This document shows positions 16,576-25,461 of a stretch of DNA of 64,000 nt, one piece after another. The stretch comes from Nocardioides sp. WS12 (GTDB lineage Bacteria; Actinomycetota; Actinomycetes; Propionibacteriales; Nocardioidaceae). The first letter of the stretch is position 1. Every line of letters begins with the position of its first letter. The position numbers and the translations under genes were made by a program. The stretch is taken from positions 4,092,001 through 4,156,000 of the forward strand of contig NZ_CP053928.1 in the NCBI RefSeq assembly GCF_014108865.1. Reading direction: 5' to 3'. The notes under the pieces are model-generated. The model saw only the letters and a list, made by a program, of their open reading frames with translations. It had not been told where the DNA came from and made no database searches.

Positions 16576-18473
16576 GACGGTCCGTTGCCGTTGGTCGAGG
16601 CGAGGGCCGCCTCGACCACCTCGCCGGACACGTCCGGCCGGTCCTCGGCGTCGACGAACGGGCTGCCGAGGCTGCCCACTCGCTTCTCGATCCGGTCCAG
16701 GCGCTCGAGAACCTCCTTCATCCCGTCGAACTCCTCGTGCACCGGGTTCACGAGGATCTCGCCGGGGTTGAAGATGTCGTCGATCTCGCGGCCGGCGAGC
16801 TTGTAGTCGTCGATCTCGCGGATCTCCTTGACCCGCTTCTCGACGAAAACGTTGTCCCGCACGTGCTTGACGAGGTCGTTCTCGAAGTACCGCTTGGGGA
16901 TCCGACGGGCGGCGATCAGGGCGGCGTGGACGTCGATCCGGCCGTAGCCCATCTGGTTGTTCCAGGTGCCGTTCGGGTGACCCGACACGTTGGCGTAGGC
17001 CACCGTGCCGACCTTGGCCGCGGTCTTCTCGATGATGTTGCGGACCGCCACGTTGCTGAGCGAGGAGTTCCGCGAACGGATCAGCGCCGCCAGGGCTGCG
17101 ACGTGCGGGGTCGCCGCCGAGGTCCCGTTGAAGGTGCCCGTGTAGGCCGTGCCGGTGTAACCGGCGCTGCCGAGACGGTCCGTGCTCGGAATCCGGACGC
17201 CAGGAGCGACGACGGACATCTGCGGGCCGTAGTTGGATCCCCAACCCTCACCGTCCGGGCTGCTCGGGGACTTCCGGTTGTCGGCCTGGTCGCTGGCGCC
17301 GACCGCGATGACCAGCGGGTTGGTCGCCGGGTACGTGATGCCGTTGAGGGTGTTGTGGTTGTGCGTGGCGACGCACATGATCATCCCCGCGTTGTGGGCC
17401 TCCTGGATCGCGGGATCGATGACCGCGTGGCTCCAGGCATTCCACCCGAAGCTCATCGAGACCACCTGCGCACCCTGGAGTCGGGCGTAGCGAAGACCCG
17501 CCGCCACCTCGGTGTCGGTCCACCGGTCGAAGGCGATCGGCAGCAGGCGGCAGCCGCCGGCCAGACCAGCCACACCGACCCCGTTGCCGGTCCGCGCAGC
17601 AACGATGCCGGCGCACGGCGTGCCGTGGTTTCCGGTCGGAGCACCGGTGCCCGACATGGTGCCGAGGTTGATGCCGTTGTGCAGGAACGCACCGGCCAGG
17701 TCGGGGTGACCCAGTTCGACACCCTCGTCGAGGATCGCGACCGTGACCGAGGGCGAACCCATGGTCAGGTCCCATCCGGTCGTGCCCGGGCCACCGGCCC
17801 CGATCTGGCGCAGGCCCCACTGGTCGACGTACATCGGGTCGTTGGGAGTGTGGGCCACCGGAACGCGCAGCGGCACCCATTCGAGCCGGACCTCCACCTC
17901 GCGGCCGAGGGCTGCGGTGATCCGGTCCGACAGGTCGTACGCCGGCGTCGCTGCCGGGTCCACGACCTTGAAGTAGTCGAGGTCCCCGAGGAGCGAGGAA
18001 CGGACCTCGTCGCGCTGGAGGCCAAGAGCCTCGACCGCGGCCAGGTCCTCGGGGGTCGCCACGTCGGCGTCCAGGAGGACGACGGCGTCCGCGGCCGGGG
18101 AGAGCTCCTCGGCACCCGCGCCGAAGTCGGCGGTGTAGACCGGCGAGGACCAGGCGACCGAACCGCCGCTGGTCGCGGCGTCGAGGGCGTCGGTGTCGAC
18201 GGCCGAACCGTCCGCTGTCCGGGCGAAGACGAAGTCCTGGCCAGCGTTGACGGGCTGCTTGTCGGCGACCGAGCCATCGGCGGCATCCGCGACAGCGCCG
18301 CCAGCGGTGCCTTCAGCACCCTCAGCACCTTCGGCAACAAGACCGAGAGAGGCGAGGACGTCGCCCTGGCCACCGGCCACGGGCGTGGACCGCGGCGCGA
18401 GCAGGACGCGGTCGGGGTTCAGCGAGAGCGGCACACCAGACGGGTGGACCAGGTTGTCGGGAAAGCTGGGCAT
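16572..18473 (-). CDS. Cytosolic S8 subtilisin-like peptidase of the ATP-grasp cassette
   Basis: This 633-aa protein is an S8 peptidase with the full triad: Asp in VAILDEGVELGHPDL (about 249), His in GNHGTPCAGIVA (about 283) and Ser in FNGTSAATPHVAA (about 452). The oxyanion region reads ATHNHN instead of the usual AGN. There is no signal peptide, so the enzyme probably acts inside the cell. Residues 1-205 form an N-terminal region with an Ala/Gly/Glu low-complexity patch. The last 110 residues include a probable coiled coil (FDGMKEVLERLDRIEKRV). The ATG at 18473 is preceded by GGAGGAG. The stop overlaps the next gene, so all three cassette genes are coupled. Confidence 0.87.
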   Translation of the reverse strand: MPSFPDNLVHPSGVPLSLNPDRVLLAPRSTPVAGGQGDVLASLGLVAEGAEGAEGTAGGAVADAADGSVADKQPVNAGQDFVFARTADGSAVDTDALDAATSGGSVAWSSPVYTADFGAGAEELSPAADAVVLLDADVATPEDLAAVEALGLQRDEVRSSLLGDLDYFKVVDPAATPAYDLSDRITAALGREVEVRLEWVPLRVPVAHTPNDPMYVDQWGLRQIGAGGPGTTGWDLTMGSPSVTVAILDEGVELGHPDLAGAFLHNGINLGTMSGTGAPTGNHGTPCAGIVAARTGNGVGVAGLAGGCRLLPIAFDRWTDTEVAAGLRYARLQGAQVVSMSFGWNAWSHAVIDPAIQEAHNAGMIMCVATHNHNTLNGITYPATNPLVIAVGASDQADNRKSPSSPDGEGWGSNYGPQMSVVAPGVRIPSTDRLGSAGYTGTAYTGTFNGTSAATPHVAALAALIRSRNSSLSNVAVRNIIEKTAAKVGTVAYANVSGHPNGTWNNQMGYGRIDVHAALIAARRIPKRYFENDLVKHVRDNVFVEKRVKEIREIDDYKLAGREIDDIFNPGEILVNPVHEEFDGMKEVLERLDRIEKRVGSLGSPFVDAEDRPDVSGEVVEAALASTNGNGPS

Positions 18474-18547
18474 GGTGTTCTCCTCCGAGGATGAGAGTGA
18501 CTTGTGCCACTCACCCTGAGGAGGCGCTACCGACCGCCCTGATACAT

Positions 18548-18573
18548 CCCTTTCGGATCATTGCCCGAAGGGG
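18548..18573. terminator. Hairpin after the amidohydrolase gene
   Basis: CCCTTTCGG (18548-18556) pairs with CCGAAGGGG (18565-18573) with one bulged T and an 8-nt loop. It starts directly after the amidohydrolase stop and lies about 75 bases before the subtilase start on the minus strand. It is a plausible weak terminator that separates the two transcripts. Confidence 0.5.
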
Positions 18574-19647
18574 TCAGCTGACGACCTTGCCGCGCAGTAC
18601 GACGTACGCCGGCTCGGCCAGCACCGACAGGTCCGCGACGGGGTCGCGGGGGTAGACCACGAAGTCGGCCGGGTCGCCCTCGTCGAGGCCAGGGTTCCAG
18701 CCGAGCCAGGCCCGGCCCCGCCAGGACGCGGCGCCCAGCACGTACTCGGCCGGCAGGCCCATCTCCACCATCGCGCGGATCTCTTCGTGAAGGACTCCGT
18801 GGCGGGTCGACCCTCCACCGTCACTGCCGACGTAGAGGGCCACCCCGGCGTCGTACGCATTCATGAGGACGTCGCGACGGGTGCGGTGCAGCGATTCCAT
18901 CGTGCTGGCGTAGGCCGGGAACTTGCTGCGGCCCGCGTCGGCGAACCCGGAGAGCTTGTCGGTCTGCAACACGGTCGGCACCAGCGCGACGCCCTGGGCG
19001 ACCATCCGGGCAATGTGCGCCTCGGTGAGGCCGGTGCCGTGCTCGATGCAGTCGATCCCGGCATCGAGCAGCGGCGACAGGGCCGCCTCGCCGAAGCAGT
19101 GGGCCGTCACCTTCGCGCCGTGCGCATGGGCGACGCCGATCGCTGCGGCAACGGCATCGTCGGGGAACGACGGCACCAGGTCGCCGGCGTCACGGGAGAT
19201 CCAGTCACCGACCAGCTTCACCCATCCGTCGCCGGCCTGCGCCTGCTCCCCCACGATGTCGGGCAGGCCATCGGGTTCGACCTCGTGGCCGTAGTTCCGG
19301 ATGTAGCGCTGTGTCCGGGCGACGTGGCGACCGCAGCGGATCAACCGCGGCAGGTCCTCGCGCTCGTGCACCCAGCGGGTGTCCGCAGGTGAGCCGCAGT
19401 CACGCACCAACAGGACACCATTGGCGCGGTCGGCCAGCGCCTGCTCCTCGATGACCTCGTCGGACGTCGCTCCCCCGTCCTCGAGACCGAGGTGGTTGTG
19501 CGCGTCGACCAGACCGGGCACGATCCACCCCTCGCCGACCGTCTCCGCGCCCGATGGCCGTTCGTAGGTGATCAGGCCGTCGACGACGTACACCTCCCGC
19601 ACGTCACCGTCGGGCAGGACCGGTCCGGAGAACCTCAGCGCACTCAC
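18574..19647 (-). CDS. Amidohydrolase family metal-dependent hydrolase
   Basis: This 357-aa protein has the amidohydrolase fold signature: GLVDAHNHLGL (first metal site), VTAHCFGEAAL and CIEHGTGLTE (further His ligands) and YVGSDGGG (catalytic Asp). It ends with the typical composite-domain strands DFVVYPRDPVADL and AYVVLRGKVVS. The family includes imidazolonepropionase- and prolidase-like enzymes, and I cannot name the substrate. GTG at 19647 was chosen as the start because the protein then begins with the usual strand; a longer start at 19689 reaches into the repeat array. The array at 19670-19801 separates it from the NYN gene upstream. Confidence 0.85.
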   Translation of the reverse strand: MSALRFSGPVLPDGDVREVYVVDGLITYERPSGAETVGEGWIVPGLVDAHNHLGLEDGGATSDEVIEEQALADRANGVLLVRDCGSPADTRWVHEREDLPRLIRCGRHVARTQRYIRNYGHEVEPDGLPDIVGEQAQAGDGWVKLVGDWISRDAGDLVPSFPDDAVAAAIGVAHAHGAKVTAHCFGEAALSPLLDAGIDCIEHGTGLTEAHIARMVAQGVALVPTVLQTDKLSGFADAGRSKFPAYASTMESLHRTRRDVLMNAYDAGVALYVGSDGGGSTRHGVLHEEIRAMVEMGLPAEYVLGAASWRGRAWLGWNPGLDEGDPADFVVYPRDPVADLSVLAEPAYVVLRGKVVS

Positions 19648-19669
19648 CCGGCCGACGCTACCAATGCAC

Positions 19670-19801
19670 GAGGTGCGGGGGTTTCTCACTCGAGGTGCGA
19701 GGGTTTCTCACTCGAGGTTCGAGGGTTTCTGCCCCGACGGAGAAACCTCCGCACCTCGAGTGAGAAACCGGCGCACTTCGACAGAGAAACCTCCGCACCT
19801 C
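19670..19801. repeat. Palindromic array of six 22-bp units (3 direct, 3 inverted)
   Basis: Three 22-bp units start at 19670, 19692 and 19714 (unit begins GAGGTGCGAGGGTTTCTC). After a 4-base centre, three inverted units follow at 19740, 19758 and 19780 (each containing GAGAAACC and GCACCTC or GCACTTC). The whole can fold into one long cruciform or RNA hairpin. It lies downstream of the NYN gene and upstream of the amidohydrolase gene. It could act as a strong terminator; the internal 22-bp periodicity is not needed for that. Confidence 0.85.
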
Positions 19802-19808
19802 GCGTGCG

Positions 19809-20189
19809 TCAGAGGCGGGACAGCAGCCAGGTGGGTGAGAGCGTCGTGGCCCCCGCGCCGTGGACGCGGGCGTCGAGGGCGCGATCGGCGGTCACCACCA
19901 CGACCCGGCCACCCTTCGCGGCGGCCTTCTCGACTGCCTTGCGCGCTTCCTCGACGATCGTGGCGTCGCCGTCCTTGGGGGCGTGGACGGTGCGTACGTG
20001 GGCGTCCCGGCCTGCGCGCACGCCGCCCTTGGCCTGCCCCTCGAGCACGAGTACGACGACGTCGTACTCGATGTCGGCGACGAGCAACTGGTCGTGCAGC
20101 CGAAGGGCCGCGCCGGCGCGGTCCTTCCACCAACCGTCAGGGCGAGCGCCCACGACGTTGGCGCCGTCGACAATCAGGGTGGCGGTCAT
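19809..20189 (-). CDS. NYN/PIN-like putative nuclease
   Basis: This 126-aa protein has the layout of the NYN/PIN-like (YacP-related) nuclease fold: LIVDGANVVGARPDGWWKDR, VVVLVLEG, DGDATIVEEA and VVVTADRALDARV, giving four acidic positions that could bind metal. It is a conserved actinobacterial protein, sometimes labelled NTP pyrophosphohydrolase; RNA processing is a guess. ATG at 20189 overlaps the upstream stop (ATGA), so it is coupled to the zinc-finger membrane gene and lies in the same run as ffh. Confidence 0.75.
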   Translation of the reverse strand: MTATLIVDGANVVGARPDGWWKDRAGAALRLHDQLLVADIEYDVVVLVLEGQAKGGVRAGRDAHVRTVHAPKDGDATIVEEARKAVEKAAAKGGRVVVVTADRALDARVHGAGATTLSPTWLLSRL

Positions 20190-20929
20190 CGGGAATCCCC
20201 GTCTGCTCCGCCGGCCGGGCGGGGAGCGAGGACACCGATCTCCCAGAGCGCGAACTGCAGCGCGACGAACTCGGCGGGGTCAAGGGTGATGTCGACGCGT
20301 TTGCGCTTCGCGCCCTGCTGCCAGCCGGTCCAGGTCGTGCGTACGACGCCCGCGGTGCGGCAGTGAACCGTGATCCGCCGACGCCCGGCAACCAGTTGGA
20401 GGTAGCTGCCGACCCGGACGTCAACACTCTCGTAGGTGTCGTCATTGCCGGAGTTGCCCGTCGGCCGACTCTCCCAGGCCCCACCGAGAACCACCCGGTC
20501 GATCGTGCGAAGCCGACGCCGACCCAGCCCGTAGGAGTGCCGCAGTACGACGCCACGCTCGTCGACGCGCAACCGGCCGGGGAACAACGGCGCACCCCAG
20601 GCCACGGCACCCCAGACGATCATTGCCACGGCGACCAGGCCGATGCCACCGAGGATGATCCGGTCGTCCTGGTTCCCCGACGCCACGGTGTACGCGGCTG
20701 CCGCGGCACCCGCCAGGAGGGCGACACCGAGCAACCAACGCGAGCCGATGCGTTCAGGCCCTCCCCAACGCGACCCGTGCGCGCCATCGGCCTCGGCAAC
20801 GCCCTGGTGGACCTTGCCGAGGTGACGCTCGAGGTTCGCACCCTTCACGCCGGCGACGCAGACCGGACACGGCACCGGGCTCCCGGGGTTCTCGCCTGCC
20901 AGGCGGAGTGCCCGGCTCACGGTCGACAT
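20186..20929 (-). CDS. Zinc-finger membrane protein of unknown function
   Basis: This 247-aa protein starts with a C2H2-type zinc-finger-like segment, CPVCVAGVKGANLERHLGKVH (Cys at about 21 and 24, His at about 36 and 41). Two hydrophobic helices follow (about residues 65-85 and 92-115), then a beta-rich, basic C-terminal half resembling a PH-like domain. It begins 13 bases after the ffh stop and overlaps the NYN gene by ATGA. A membrane role linked to SRP or RNA handling is suggested only by location. Confidence 0.6.
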   Translation of the reverse strand: MSTVSRALRLAGENPGSPVPCPVCVAGVKGANLERHLGKVHQGVAEADGAHGSRWGGPERIGSRWLLGVALLAGAAAAAYTVASGNQDDRIILGGIGLVAVAMIVWGAVAWGAPLFPGRLRVDERGVVLRHSYGLGRRRLRTIDRVVLGGAWESRPTGNSGNDDTYESVDVRVGSYLQLVAGRRRITVHCRTAGVVRTTWTGWQQGAKRKRVDITLDPAEFVALQFALWEIGVLAPRPAGGADGDSR

Positions 20930-20942
20930 GTCGCGGCGCCGC

Positions 20943-22511
20943 CTACTTCAGGAACTTCGAGAAGTCCTTCGGGAGTTCCAGTTGGGCCGCGGCGGCTTCG
21001 TAGTCGATGTCCTCGCCGATGCCGAACGGGTTCGGCTTGGCCTCGGCTGCCTTTGCCTTGGCTGCGGCAGCTTCCTGCGCGGCCTTGGCCGGGTTGCCGG
21101 ACTTGCGCTGGCCGCCCTTGGCCTTGGTCTTCGCCTTCTGCTTGGCCGTGACGCGTTTGGCACCGGCACCGGCACCCATGCCGGGCATCCCCGGCATTCC
21201 GGGCATGCCGCCACCGCGGGCCATCTGCATCATCATCTTGCGGGCCTCGAAGAAACGGTCCACCAGCCCGTTGATCTCGGTGACGGAGCGACCCGAACCC
21301 TTGGCGATGCGGGAGCGACGCGAGCCGTCGATGAGCTTGGGGTTGGCCCGCTCGGCCGGGGTCATCGATCGGATGATCGCCTCGACGCGGTCGATCTCGC
21401 GCTCGTCGAAGTTGTCGAGCTGCTCACGGATCTGACCCATGCCGGGGAGCATCTTGAGGATGCTGGTCATCGAGCCCAGCTTCTTCAGCTGCTGCATCTG
21501 CGACAGGAAGTCATCGAGGGTGAAGTCGCCGTCGCTGAGCTTCTGCGCAGTCTTGAGCGCCTCCTCCTGGTCGAAGGCCTTCTCCGCCTGCTCGATCAGG
21601 GTCAGCACGTCACCCATGTCGAGGATGCGCGAGGCCATCCGATCGGGGTGGAAGACGTCGAAGTCGGTGAGCTTCTCGCCCGTGGAGGCGAACATGACCG
21701 GGCGGCCGGTGACGTGGCGGATCGACAACGCTGCACCACCGCGGGCGTCACCGTCGAGCTTGGTGAGCACGACGCCGTCGTACCCGACGCCGTCGAGGAA
21801 CGCCTGCGCGGTGGTCAGGGCGTCCTGCCCGATCATCGCGTCGACGACGAACAGGGTCTCGTCCGGCTGGACCGCGTCGCGGATGCCGATGGCCTGCGCC
21901 ATCATTTCGCTGTCCACACCGAGGCGACCCGCGGTGTCGACGATCACGACGTCGTGCAGCTTGCGCTTGGCCTCCTCGATCGAGGCACGGGCGACGGACA
22001 CGGGATCACCGACGCCGTTGCCGACCTCGGGCGCGAAGACGGGGACGCCGACCTTCTCGCCGTTGACCTGGAGTTGCTGGACGGCATTGGGGCGCTGGAG
22101 GTCGCAGGCCACCAGGAGCGGGGTCTTGCCCTGCTCCTTGAGCCAGAGCGCGAGCTTCGCGGCCAGCGTGGTCTTACCGGCACCCTGGAGACCGGCGAGC
22201 ATGATCACGGTCGGGCCGGTCTTGGCGTAGCGCAAGCGACGGGTCTCGCCGCCGAGGATCTGGACCAGTTCCTCGTTGACGATCTTCACGACCTGCTGCG
22301 CCGGGTTCAGCGCACCGCTGACCTCTTCGCCGCGGGCGCGCTCCTTGATCGCCGCCACGAAGTCCTTGACCACGGGCAGGGCGACGTCGGCCTCGAGCAG
22401 CGCGATCCGGATCTCCCGGGCGGTGGCGTCGATGTCGGCCTCGGAGAGCCGGCCCTTGCCGCGGAGGTTCTTGAAGGTCGCGGTGAGGCGGTCGGACAGT
22501 GTGGCGAACAA
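20943..22511 (-). CDS. ffh: Signal recognition particle protein Ffh
   Basis: Ffh is the SRP54 GTPase, which binds signal sequences and 4.5S RNA and docks with FtsY. The 522-aa product contains the N domain (FATLSDRLTATFKNLRGKGR), GTPase motifs GLQGAGKTT, DTAGRLG and TKLDGDARGGA, and the Met-rich M domain with the RNA-binding segment SRRSRIAKGSGRSV. The C-terminal Gly/Met run (GGGMPGMPGMPGMG) and Ala/Lys tail are typical for Actinobacteria. The start codon is TTG at 22511; the family begins exactly at FATLSDRL, so TTG use is well supported. Confidence 0.97.
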   Translation of the reverse strand: MFATLSDRLTATFKNLRGKGRLSEADIDATAREIRIALLEADVALPVVKDFVAAIKERARGEEVSGALNPAQQVVKIVNEELVQILGGETRRLRYAKTGPTVIMLAGLQGAGKTTLAAKLALWLKEQGKTPLLVACDLQRPNAVQQLQVNGEKVGVPVFAPEVGNGVGDPVSVARASIEEAKRKLHDVVIVDTAGRLGVDSEMMAQAIGIRDAVQPDETLFVVDAMIGQDALTTAQAFLDGVGYDGVVLTKLDGDARGGAALSIRHVTGRPVMFASTGEKLTDFDVFHPDRMASRILDMGDVLTLIEQAEKAFDQEEALKTAQKLSDGDFTLDDFLSQMQQLKKLGSMTSILKMLPGMGQIREQLDNFDEREIDRVEAIIRSMTPAERANPKLIDGSRRSRIAKGSGRSVTEINGLVDRFFEARKMMMQMARGGGMPGMPGMPGMGAGAGAKRVTAKQKAKTKAKGGQRKSGNPAKAAQEAAAAKAKAAEAKPNPFGIGEDIDYEAAAAQLELPKDFSKFLK

Positions 22512-22612
22512 GAGCGGGTCCTCGCGGAGACGGGAAATGAGCCGGGTCGAAGTGCAGGGGCGGCCGTTGCAGGCCGGAAACCACTCTAGTTCAGGGATCT
22601 AGACTCGATTGC

Positions 22613-22888
22613 ATGACCATCGCCGTCTTCACCATCGCCGGACTTCTGGTCCTGGTGCTGGTGATCGCGGCGGGCCACCGGATCCTGCGCTCGGACAACG
22701 GTGTCGGCGGCGGCGTGGCCGACGGTCTGGGCAACTTCATCGACGTGTTCGACCCCGCCCGGGCCCGCGCCGATCGTGACCTGAAGTCGCACAACAACCA
22801 GGGCCCGGTCATCCCGAGCCCCGATGACGACGACCTGCCGGTCAAGGTCGACCTGGTGAAGGGGACGGCGCGGATCAGGCGCCGGTGA
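22613..22888 (+). CDS. Small single-pass membrane protein
   Basis: This 91-aa protein has one N-terminal membrane helix (TIAVFTIAGLLVLVLVIAAG) and a polar tail ending VKVDLVKGTARIRRR. The tail loosely resembles small actinobacterial proteins of the DUF6191 type, but this is a weak match. It is divergent from ffh and its last 14 bases overlap the glnD end convergently. Function is unknown. Confidence 0.6.
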   Translation: MTIAVFTIAGLLVLVLVIAAGHRILRSDNGVGGGVADGLGNFIDVFDPARARADRDLKSHNNQGPVIPSPDDDDLPVKVDLVKGTARIRRR

Positions 22889-25103
22889 TCGCCGCACGCA
22901 CCGCGTGCGCAGCCTCGGCCGATCGGGTCTCCGACAGTGCGCCGGCCGACGCCTCCTGCACGTAGAACACGTCGACCGCCTGCGGCCCGAGCGTGGAGAC
23001 GTGCGCCGAGCGCACCGTCATGTCCATCGCTGCGAGCGCCGAACTGACCTGGAAGACCACGCCGAGCCGGTCGGCCGCGCGCACCTCGATGACCGTGGCG
23101 TGGTCGCTCGCTTCCGGTCGTACGACGACCGTGGGCGCGAGTTCGCCGGGGGCAGGAGGTCGCGGGGCCAGTCGGGTGGCGACGTCGACGCGGCCCTCCG
23201 AGATCGCGTCGTACTGGTCGCGCAGTGCGCCGGCGTTGAGGAACTCGTCGGCCACGTCCCACACCGAAACCCCGTACTCGCCCTGGGACCAGATGCGCGC
23301 GGCCCGGATCGGGACCCGGCGAAGGGCGAAGGTCGCGGCGACGCTGGCCAGCAGGCCGACCCGGTCCGGGCCGACGGTGGTGACGCGGGACCCGTCGGCG
23401 ACGGGTTCGATGGAGATGGCGAGTTCGCCGCGGGTCGCCGCGGCCGGGATCTCGATCTCCTCGACCCGGAACGCGGGCGGCACGCTCCCCCGCTCCAGCG
23501 AGGCGCGGGCACGGCGGGACAGGTCCAGGACCAGACCGGCCCGCCACGACGACCAGGCCTTCGGGGAGGCGGCCTTTGCGTCGGCCTCGGTCAACGCGGT
23601 GAGCAGGGCGAGCGCCTCGGGCGTCCGGATGTGCTCGGTGAGTGCGTCGAGGGTGGCCGGATCGTCGGGGTCGCGGGTGGTCGCGATGTCGGCGAGCAGC
23701 AGGTGCCAGCGCACCAGCTGGCTGATCAGGTCGACCTCGTCGTCGTCGAAGCCCATCCGGCCCGCGATCTCGCGGGCGATCGGAGCTCCGGCGACGCTGT
23801 GCTCGGTCAGGTCCCCCTTACCGATGTCGTGCAGCAGGGCAGCGACGACCAGGACGTCCGGGCGCGAGACGCCGCGGATCAGCGAGGCCGCTTCGACGCA
23901 GGTTTCGACGACGTGGCGGTCGACGGTGAAGCGGTGGATCACCGAGGCGTGGGGCAGCAACCGGATCCGTTCCCACTCGGGAAGGATCATCGCGAGCGCG
24001 CCGGTCTCGTCGAGGGTCTCCCACACGGGGAGCAGTCCGTGACCGGCCGCGAGCAGGCGCACCATCTGCTGGCGGGCCTCGTCGGGCCACGGCACCGGCA
24101 GCGGCGGGCACTCCCGGACCAGGCGGGCCGCGGTCGGCGGTGCGAGCACCACGTCGCGGGTGGCCGCCTCGGCCGCAGCACGCAGCAGCAGCACCGGGTC
24201 GCTCGCGGGCCGCGCGCCCTTGTCGAGCACCACTTCGCCCTGCGACAGCGCCACTCCCGGCGCCAGTCGGGTGAGCTCGGGGCGCCGCGGCTTCGCCGCA
24301 GGAGTACGACGAAGGGCGTCGTCCGTCCGGCGCCAGGCGAGCCGCGACAGGTGGGTCACCCGGCGACCGAGTTCGCGGACGTGTCGTTGTGCGGCGCGCT
24401 CGTCGGGCAGGTCGAGTCCCTCGGCGACCGGGCCCCAGTGCTCGGGCGCGATCCGGTCGGTGCCGCGTCCGGCGGCCGTGTGCAGCACGTCGCGGACGTC
24501 GAGCAACTGGCCGCGGCAGCGTTCGAGGTCGGCGGCAGACACATCGACCAACCAGGTCGCGGTCAGGCTCTTGAGGACCGTCGCGTCACGGAGCCCGCCT
24601 TCGGACTCCTTGAGGTCGGGCATCGACAGGTGCGCGAGCTCACCGATGAGGCGGTGCCGGGTGCGCACCATCTCGTGGAGTTCCGGCAACCGCTGCCGCG
24701 CCTGCCGGCGCCACTGGGCCAGGACCGTGGCGCGCAGCCGGAGCGCGAGGCTGTAGTCACCCGCGATGTGCCGGATGTCGAGCAGGCCGGACGCGACGCG
24801 GATGTCGTTCTGCGCCGCGGTGATCGTCTCCGACAGGGTGCGGACCGAGTGGTCGAGCTTGCTGCCGGAGTCCCACAGCGGGTACCAGACCTGCGCCGCG
24901 AACTCGCCGAACCAGTCCTGCTGGACGTCGTCCTCGGCGACGAGCACCACGTCCAGGTCGGAGTAGGGCGCCATGTCGCCGCGCCCGAACCCTCCGACCG
25001 CGACCAGGGCCACGCCGCTGTCCGGGCCGCCCGCGTCGGCGTACGCCTTGCCGCACAGGGCGTCGGCGGCCTCGGTGCGTACAACGCGGTCAGCGGCAGT
25101 CAT
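22875..25103 (-). CDS. glnD: GlnD, PII-modifying nucleotidyltransferase
   Basis: GlnD modifies PII (GlnK) according to glutamine level; in Actinobacteria the known modification is adenylylation. The 742-aa product has the nucleotidyltransferase core GGFGRGDMAPYSDLDVVLV, an HD domain (AALLHDIGKGDLTEHS) for demodification, and two ACT domains in the last 180 residues (TVGPDRVGLLASV; VRAADRLGVVFQV). It lies 19 bases after glnK, in an amt-glnK-glnD unit. Confidence 0.96.
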   Translation of the reverse strand: MTAADRVVRTEAADALCGKAYADAGGPDSGVALVAVGGFGRGDMAPYSDLDVVLVAEDDVQQDWFGEFAAQVWYPLWDSGSKLDHSVRTLSETITAAQNDIRVASGLLDIRHIAGDYSLALRLRATVLAQWRRQARQRLPELHEMVRTRHRLIGELAHLSMPDLKESEGGLRDATVLKSLTATWLVDVSAADLERCRGQLLDVRDVLHTAAGRGTDRIAPEHWGPVAEGLDLPDERAAQRHVRELGRRVTHLSRLAWRRTDDALRRTPAAKPRRPELTRLAPGVALSQGEVVLDKGARPASDPVLLLRAAAEAATRDVVLAPPTAARLVRECPPLPVPWPDEARQQMVRLLAAGHGLLPVWETLDETGALAMILPEWERIRLLPHASVIHRFTVDRHVVETCVEAASLIRGVSRPDVLVVAALLHDIGKGDLTEHSVAGAPIAREIAGRMGFDDDEVDLISQLVRWHLLLADIATTRDPDDPATLDALTEHIRTPEALALLTALTEADAKAASPKAWSSWRAGLVLDLSRRARASLERGSVPPAFRVEEIEIPAAATRGELAISIEPVADGSRVTTVGPDRVGLLASVAATFALRRVPIRAARIWSQGEYGVSVWDVADEFLNAGALRDQYDAISEGRVDVATRLAPRPPAPGELAPTVVVRPEASDHATVIEVRAADRLGVVFQVSSALAAMDMTVRSAHVSTLGPQAVDVFYVQEASAGALSETRSAEAAHAVRAAITGA

Positions 25104-25122
25104 CCGGCTTGATCAGCTCCGA

Positions 25123-25461
25123 TCAGACCGCAGCAGATCCGGTGTCCCCGGTGCGCACGCGCACCACGGACTCGACGGGCGTCACCCAGATCTTGCCGTC
25201 GCCGACCTTGCCGGTCTGCGCAGCCTTGGTGATCGTCTCGACGATCTGCTCCACGTCGGCGTCGTCGGCGACGATCTCGATTCGGACCTTCGGCACCATC
25301 GCGATGTCGTACTCCGCACCGCGATACACCTCCGTGTGGCCCTTCTGGCGGCCGTAGCCGCTGACCTCACTGACGGTCATTCCGTTCACGCCGACGGCCT
25401 CGAGCGCCTGTCGGACGTCTTCCCACTTGTGCGGCTTGACGACCGCGCTGATGAGCTTCAT
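25123..25461 (-). CDS. glnK: PII signalling protein GlnK (copy 1)
   Basis: PII proteins bind ATP/ADP and 2-oxoglutarate and control Amt channels and other nitrogen targets. The 112-aa product has the PII core MKLISAVVKPHKWEDV, the T-loop SGYGRQKGHTEVYRGAEYD with the modifiable Tyr at position 51, and the C-terminal GDGKIWVTPVESVVRVRTG. Its ATG overlaps the amt-2 stop (ATGA), and glnD follows 19 bases later. Confidence 0.97.
   Translation of the reverse strand: MKLISAVVKPHKWEDVRQALEAVGVNGMTVSEVSGYGRQKGHTEVYRGAEYDIAMVPKVRIEIVADDADVEQIVETITKAAQTGKVGDGKIWVTPVESVVRVRTGDTGSAAV

Noticed and set aside
18474..18547. Precursor peptide gene for the ATP-grasp cassette
   Set aside because: The short leader holds only a ribosome site and a small inverted repeat; no start codon with a plausible peptide was found.
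19670..19801. CRISPR-like repeat array
   Set aside because: The units are adjacent without unique spacers and half are inverted; no cas genes are present.
22905..25112. Long plus-strand frame opposite glnD
   Set aside because: It has no recognisable domain and is fully explained by the high GC content; glnD on the other strand is unmistakable.
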